Shown here: positions 61,735 through 64,000 of the stretch, one piece after another
How positions within the stretch are numbered: the first letter of the stretch is position 1
Layout: the number at the start of each line of letters is the position of its first letter
Notes under the pieces: generated by a model
The model's input: only the letters and a program-made list of their open reading frames with translations
Told to the model about the DNA's origin: nothing
The model's database searches: none
Program-made: the position numbers and the translations under genes
Assembly: GCF_016599855.1 (NCBI RefSeq)
Contig: NZ_CP067041.1
Location: forward strand, 3,224,001-3,288,000
Source: Bradyrhizobium diazoefficiens
GTDB taxonomy: Bacteria > Pseudomonadota > Alphaproteobacteria > Rhizobiales > Xanthobacteraceae
Length of the DNA stretch: 64,000 nucleotides
Direction: 5' to 3'

Positions 61735-62969
61735 ATGGCACCGCGCCTCGATTTCACCAGCGAGGCCTTCTTTCGTGATCCGCCGAAGGTCATTGCGACC
61801 CTGCGGGCCTCAGGCCCCGTCGTTGCGACGCGCTTTCCCCTCGTCGGCGACGTCTGGATCACCACCACACATGACGCCACTGCGCAGGTGCTGAGGACAG
61901 CACGATCTTCACGCTGCGCAAGGAAGACGGCGACGTTGCCGGCCTGCGCTGGTGGATGCCGAGGCTGGTCAGGACCATCGCCAACAACATGCTGACGATG
62001 GACGAGCCGGATCACACGAGGCTGCGCAGCATCGTGGACGAAGCCTTTCGCCGCCGTGCCATCGTTGCGATGGAGCCGCGCATCCGCGCCATTACCGACG
62101 GTCTGGCCGATGAGCTGTTCGCGAACGGAAGCCCGGCCGATCTCGTCGCGCGCTATGCGCGGATCCTGCCGCTGTCGGTGATCTCGGAGTTGCTTGGCTT
62201 GCCCACGGCCGATCGCCCGCGCTTCATCGCGTGGGCCAATGCGATGTCCTCGCTGACGAACATCGTCAGCTTCTTTCGCCTGCTGTTCGCGTTGCGCAAG
62301 ATGCGAGCGTATCTCGAAGAGCAATTGCAGATCTCGCGCGATCGGGGCGGCGAAGGTCTGATCGCAGAGCTGGTCCAGGTCGAACGCGAGGGCGGCAAGA
62401 TTACGCCGGACGAAATGGTCTCGATGGTGTTCCTGCTGCTCGCGGCGGGCTCGGAGACGACCACGCATCTCATCAGCGGCTCGGTTTACGAGCTGCTCAG
62501 GAATCCCGGGTTACGCGATTGGCTCGCGGCGGACTGGAGTCGCGTCCGGCTCGCCGTCGAAGAGTTTCTGCGCTTCGTCTCGCCGGTGCAATTCTCCAAG
62601 CCGCGCTATGTGCGGCGGGATGTCGAGGTTGAAGGCGTGCAGCTCAGGAAGGGCGATCGCGTCATGCTGATGCTCGCCGCCGCGAACATGGATCCAACGG
62701 TGCATGATCGTCCTGACCATCTCGATCTCGAACGCAAGCCCAACCGTCACATGTCCTTCGGCACGGGCATCCATTTCTGCCTCGGCCACCAGCTTGCGCG
62801 AATCGAGGCGGCTTGCGCATTAGAGGCGCTGTTCCAGCGCTGGCCGAATCTTCGCCTGTCCGTTGAGCCTTCGCAAATTCGGTGGCGTCGCAGGCCCGGC
62901 ATTCGTGCACTCGAAAGGCTTCCGGTCGTGGACGATGGGCACATCGGCAATCTCGACGCAGCAGCGTGA
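61735..62969 (+). pseudogene. cytochrome P450 interrupted by a one-base frameshift
   Basis: Read as one gene it would be about 411 residues. The first frame (from ATG 61735) runs to VWITTTHDATAQVLR, then the sequence CTGAGGACAGC lacks one G compared with the frame-keeping CTGAGGGACAGC at about 61896. The other frame continues DSTIFTLRKEDGDVAGLRWWMPRLV to the end. P450 marks are the I-helix AGSETTTHLI, the ExxR-type VEEFLRF, and the haem loop FGTGIHFCLG (Cys at 62778-62780). The downstream 1 kb is otherwise intact, so this is a recent mutation or a sequencing error. Confidence 0.75.
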
Positions 62970-63099
62970 AGGAACGCAGCCCTGCGGCACCGCGATCATT
63001 CCGAGGCAAAATTTGATCTGAAGTTGGGTCGTTACCAGGAACGGTGTTTAATCGCACCTGTTGTGATCGAAACCTCGAGATTCGAACTGGAGGTTCACA

Positions 63100-63561
63100 A
63101 TGAGTTCCAGTGCCATTCCAGTATTCGACAAGACAGCACAGACGACCCATCTCTGGCTCAATGAAATCGGCGAAGAAATCGGTCTGGATGATCAGCAATC
63201 GTGGCGCGTGACGGCCGCTGTGCTGCGCGCAATACGTGATCGCCTGCCGGTCGAGCTTGCCGCGCATCTGGGATCACAGCTGCCGCTGCTGGTCCGTGGC
63301 GCGTACTATGATCAGTTCCGGCCGTCGACGATGCCTAGGCGGGTACGTTCGCTGGACGAATTTCTTCTGCTCATCGCGGAGGAACTGAAGTTTGGGCGCC
63401 CGGTCGATACGAAGGATGCCGCGCGCGCGGTGTTCAATGTTCTCTCCCGGCATTTGACTGCGGGCCAGATCGGCAAGGTCCGGGAAGCTTTGCCGGAGGA
63501 GGTGAGGGCGATCTGGAGCATGGAACCCGGTAACCCGGACGAGAGGGATATGTCGCACTAG
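63100..63561 (+). CDS. DUF2267 protein
   Basis: 153 residues with CTGGAGGTT before the ATG. The DUF2267 pattern is AQTTHLWLNEIGEEIGLDDQQSWRVTAAVLRAIRDRLPVELAAHLGSQLPLLVRG, and a second half-repeat (ARAVFNVLSRHLTAGQIGKVREALPEEVRAIW) follows. The family is all-helical, of unknown function, and often lies near CBS or stress genes, as here with the CBS gene 72 bp downstream. Confidence 0.85.
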   Translation: MSSSAIPVFDKTAQTTHLWLNEIGEEIGLDDQQSWRVTAAVLRAIRDRLPVELAAHLGSQLPLLVRGAYYDQFRPSTMPRRVRSLDEFLLLIAEELKFGRPVDTKDAARAVFNVLSRHLTAGQIGKVREALPEEVRAIWSMEPGNPDERDMSH

Positions 63562-63633
63562 GTCGACGGAAACCTTCTTCGCGACGCTGGCGTTGACCAA
63601 GCGACATCCCGAAAGATCATCGGAGATTCAGCC

Positions 63634-64000
63634 ATGCAAGTTCACGAGATCATGACACCATCGGTCCACATCGCCGATCCCAATATGACCATCCGGGAAG
63701 CCTCTCGCTGGATGCGTGCCGATCATGTCGGAGCGCTGCCGGTGGGCGAGAATGATCGCCTTATCAGCATGGTTATCGACAGGGACATCGTCACGCGTGC
63801 GGTCGCCGAGGAGCGATCGCCGGGCAGCACGTCAGTGCGCGAGGTGATGTCCGAGGGCGTCTGCTATTGCTTCGAGGACGACGACGTGGAAGGCGCCTCG
63901 CAGGTAATGGCGACGCACCAGGTCCGGCGTCTTCCGGTGCTCAACCGGCAGAAGCGCCTGGTCGGCGTGGTCGCTGTGGCAGACATCAGCAGGGCGGACG
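63634..64000 (+). CDS. CBS-domain protein, 3' end outside window
   Basis: ATG 63634 opens a frame of 122 residues that runs off the right edge. Two CBS motifs are visible: MQVHEIMTPSVHIADPNMTIREASRWM with GALPVGENDRLISMVIDRDI, then VREVMSEGVCYCFEDDDVEGASQVMATHQVRRLPVLN and LVGVVAVADIS. Stand-alone CBS pairs bind adenosine nucleotides and sense energy or stress state. Confidence 0.88.
   Translation, partial: MQVHEIMTPSVHIADPNMTIREASRWMRADHVGALPVGENDRLISMVIDRDIVTRAVAEERSPGSTSVREVMSEGVCYCFEDDDVEGASQVMATHQVRRLPVLNRQKRLVGVVAVADISRAD

Overview
The window reads as chromosomal DNA from a Bradyrhizobium-type alphaproteobacterium (Rhizobiales). The reasons are high GC with strongly GC-biased third codon positions, a coxMNOP-like alternative cytochrome oxidase operon, an acpXL to lpxXL operon for the very-long-chain fatty acid of rhizobial lipid A, and several families of dispersed palindromic repeats between genes. 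No tRNA, rRNA, CRISPR array, IS element or prophage was recognised.

Layout. 1-4082: two paralogous COG4705-type membrane proteins with a small exported protein, divergent from a QseBC-like two-component system. The shared promoter region carries two pairs of OmpR-type direct repeats. 4086-8291: a hydrolase relic with an internal deletion, class II DAHP synthase, diacylglycerol kinase and NAD+ synthetase. 8322-12851: leftward coxMNOP-like oxidase operon with an extra subunit IV. 13390-15985: DUF2189 membrane protein and two secreted proteins. 16271-20872: cysS, GNAT and cimA, then a VOC protein and a LOG-family protein. 21075-24773: Atm1-like ABC exporter, psd and pssA. 24896-28294: RraA-like protein, SDR, motA and motB. 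28468-35254: two tandem kup genes, rhodanese, aminotransferase and an orphan PotF-like binding protein. 35349-39615: leftward acpXL-fabZXL-fabF2XL-fabF1XL-lpxXL. 39857-45162: small proteins, ParB-like, MgtC-like, AhpD-like and HerA-like proteins. 45575-61207: a pyridine (nicotinate) catabolic locus. 61314-64000: a small coiled-coil protein, a frameshifted P450, DUF2267 and a CBS protein cut by the window edge.

The most notable part is 45575-61207. It encodes a NicAB-like molybdenum hydroxylase fused to three c-type haem domains, a 6-hydroxynicotinate reductase homologue, an enamidase homologue, a ferredoxin-NADP reductase, an ApbE-superfamily UPF0280 protein, an AA_synth protein, a branched-chain-type ABC transporter and a MarR regulator. 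Together these spell out a reductive, oxygen-independent ring opening of nicotinate (nicotinate, 6-hydroxynicotinate, tetrahydro-6-oxonicotinate, 2-formylglutarate), a chemistry best known from Eubacterium barkeri and biochemically from Azorhizobium. A 16-bp palindrome, CRTTYGTAYACRAAYG, occurs at all four promoter regions of the locus, including that of an extradiol-type VOC dioxygenase, so all of these genes look like one MarR regulon. The UPF0280 gene overlaps the reductase gene by 4 bp, and the E. barkeri reductase carries covalent flavin, which suggests UPF0280 is its flavin-attaching enzyme.

Other points of interest: FabF2XL has lost its catalytic Cys and one His and looks like a chain-length-factor partner of FabF1XL, and two genes (hydrolase and P450) are broken. 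Functions are read from the sequence and from memory of the families. No database search was run.
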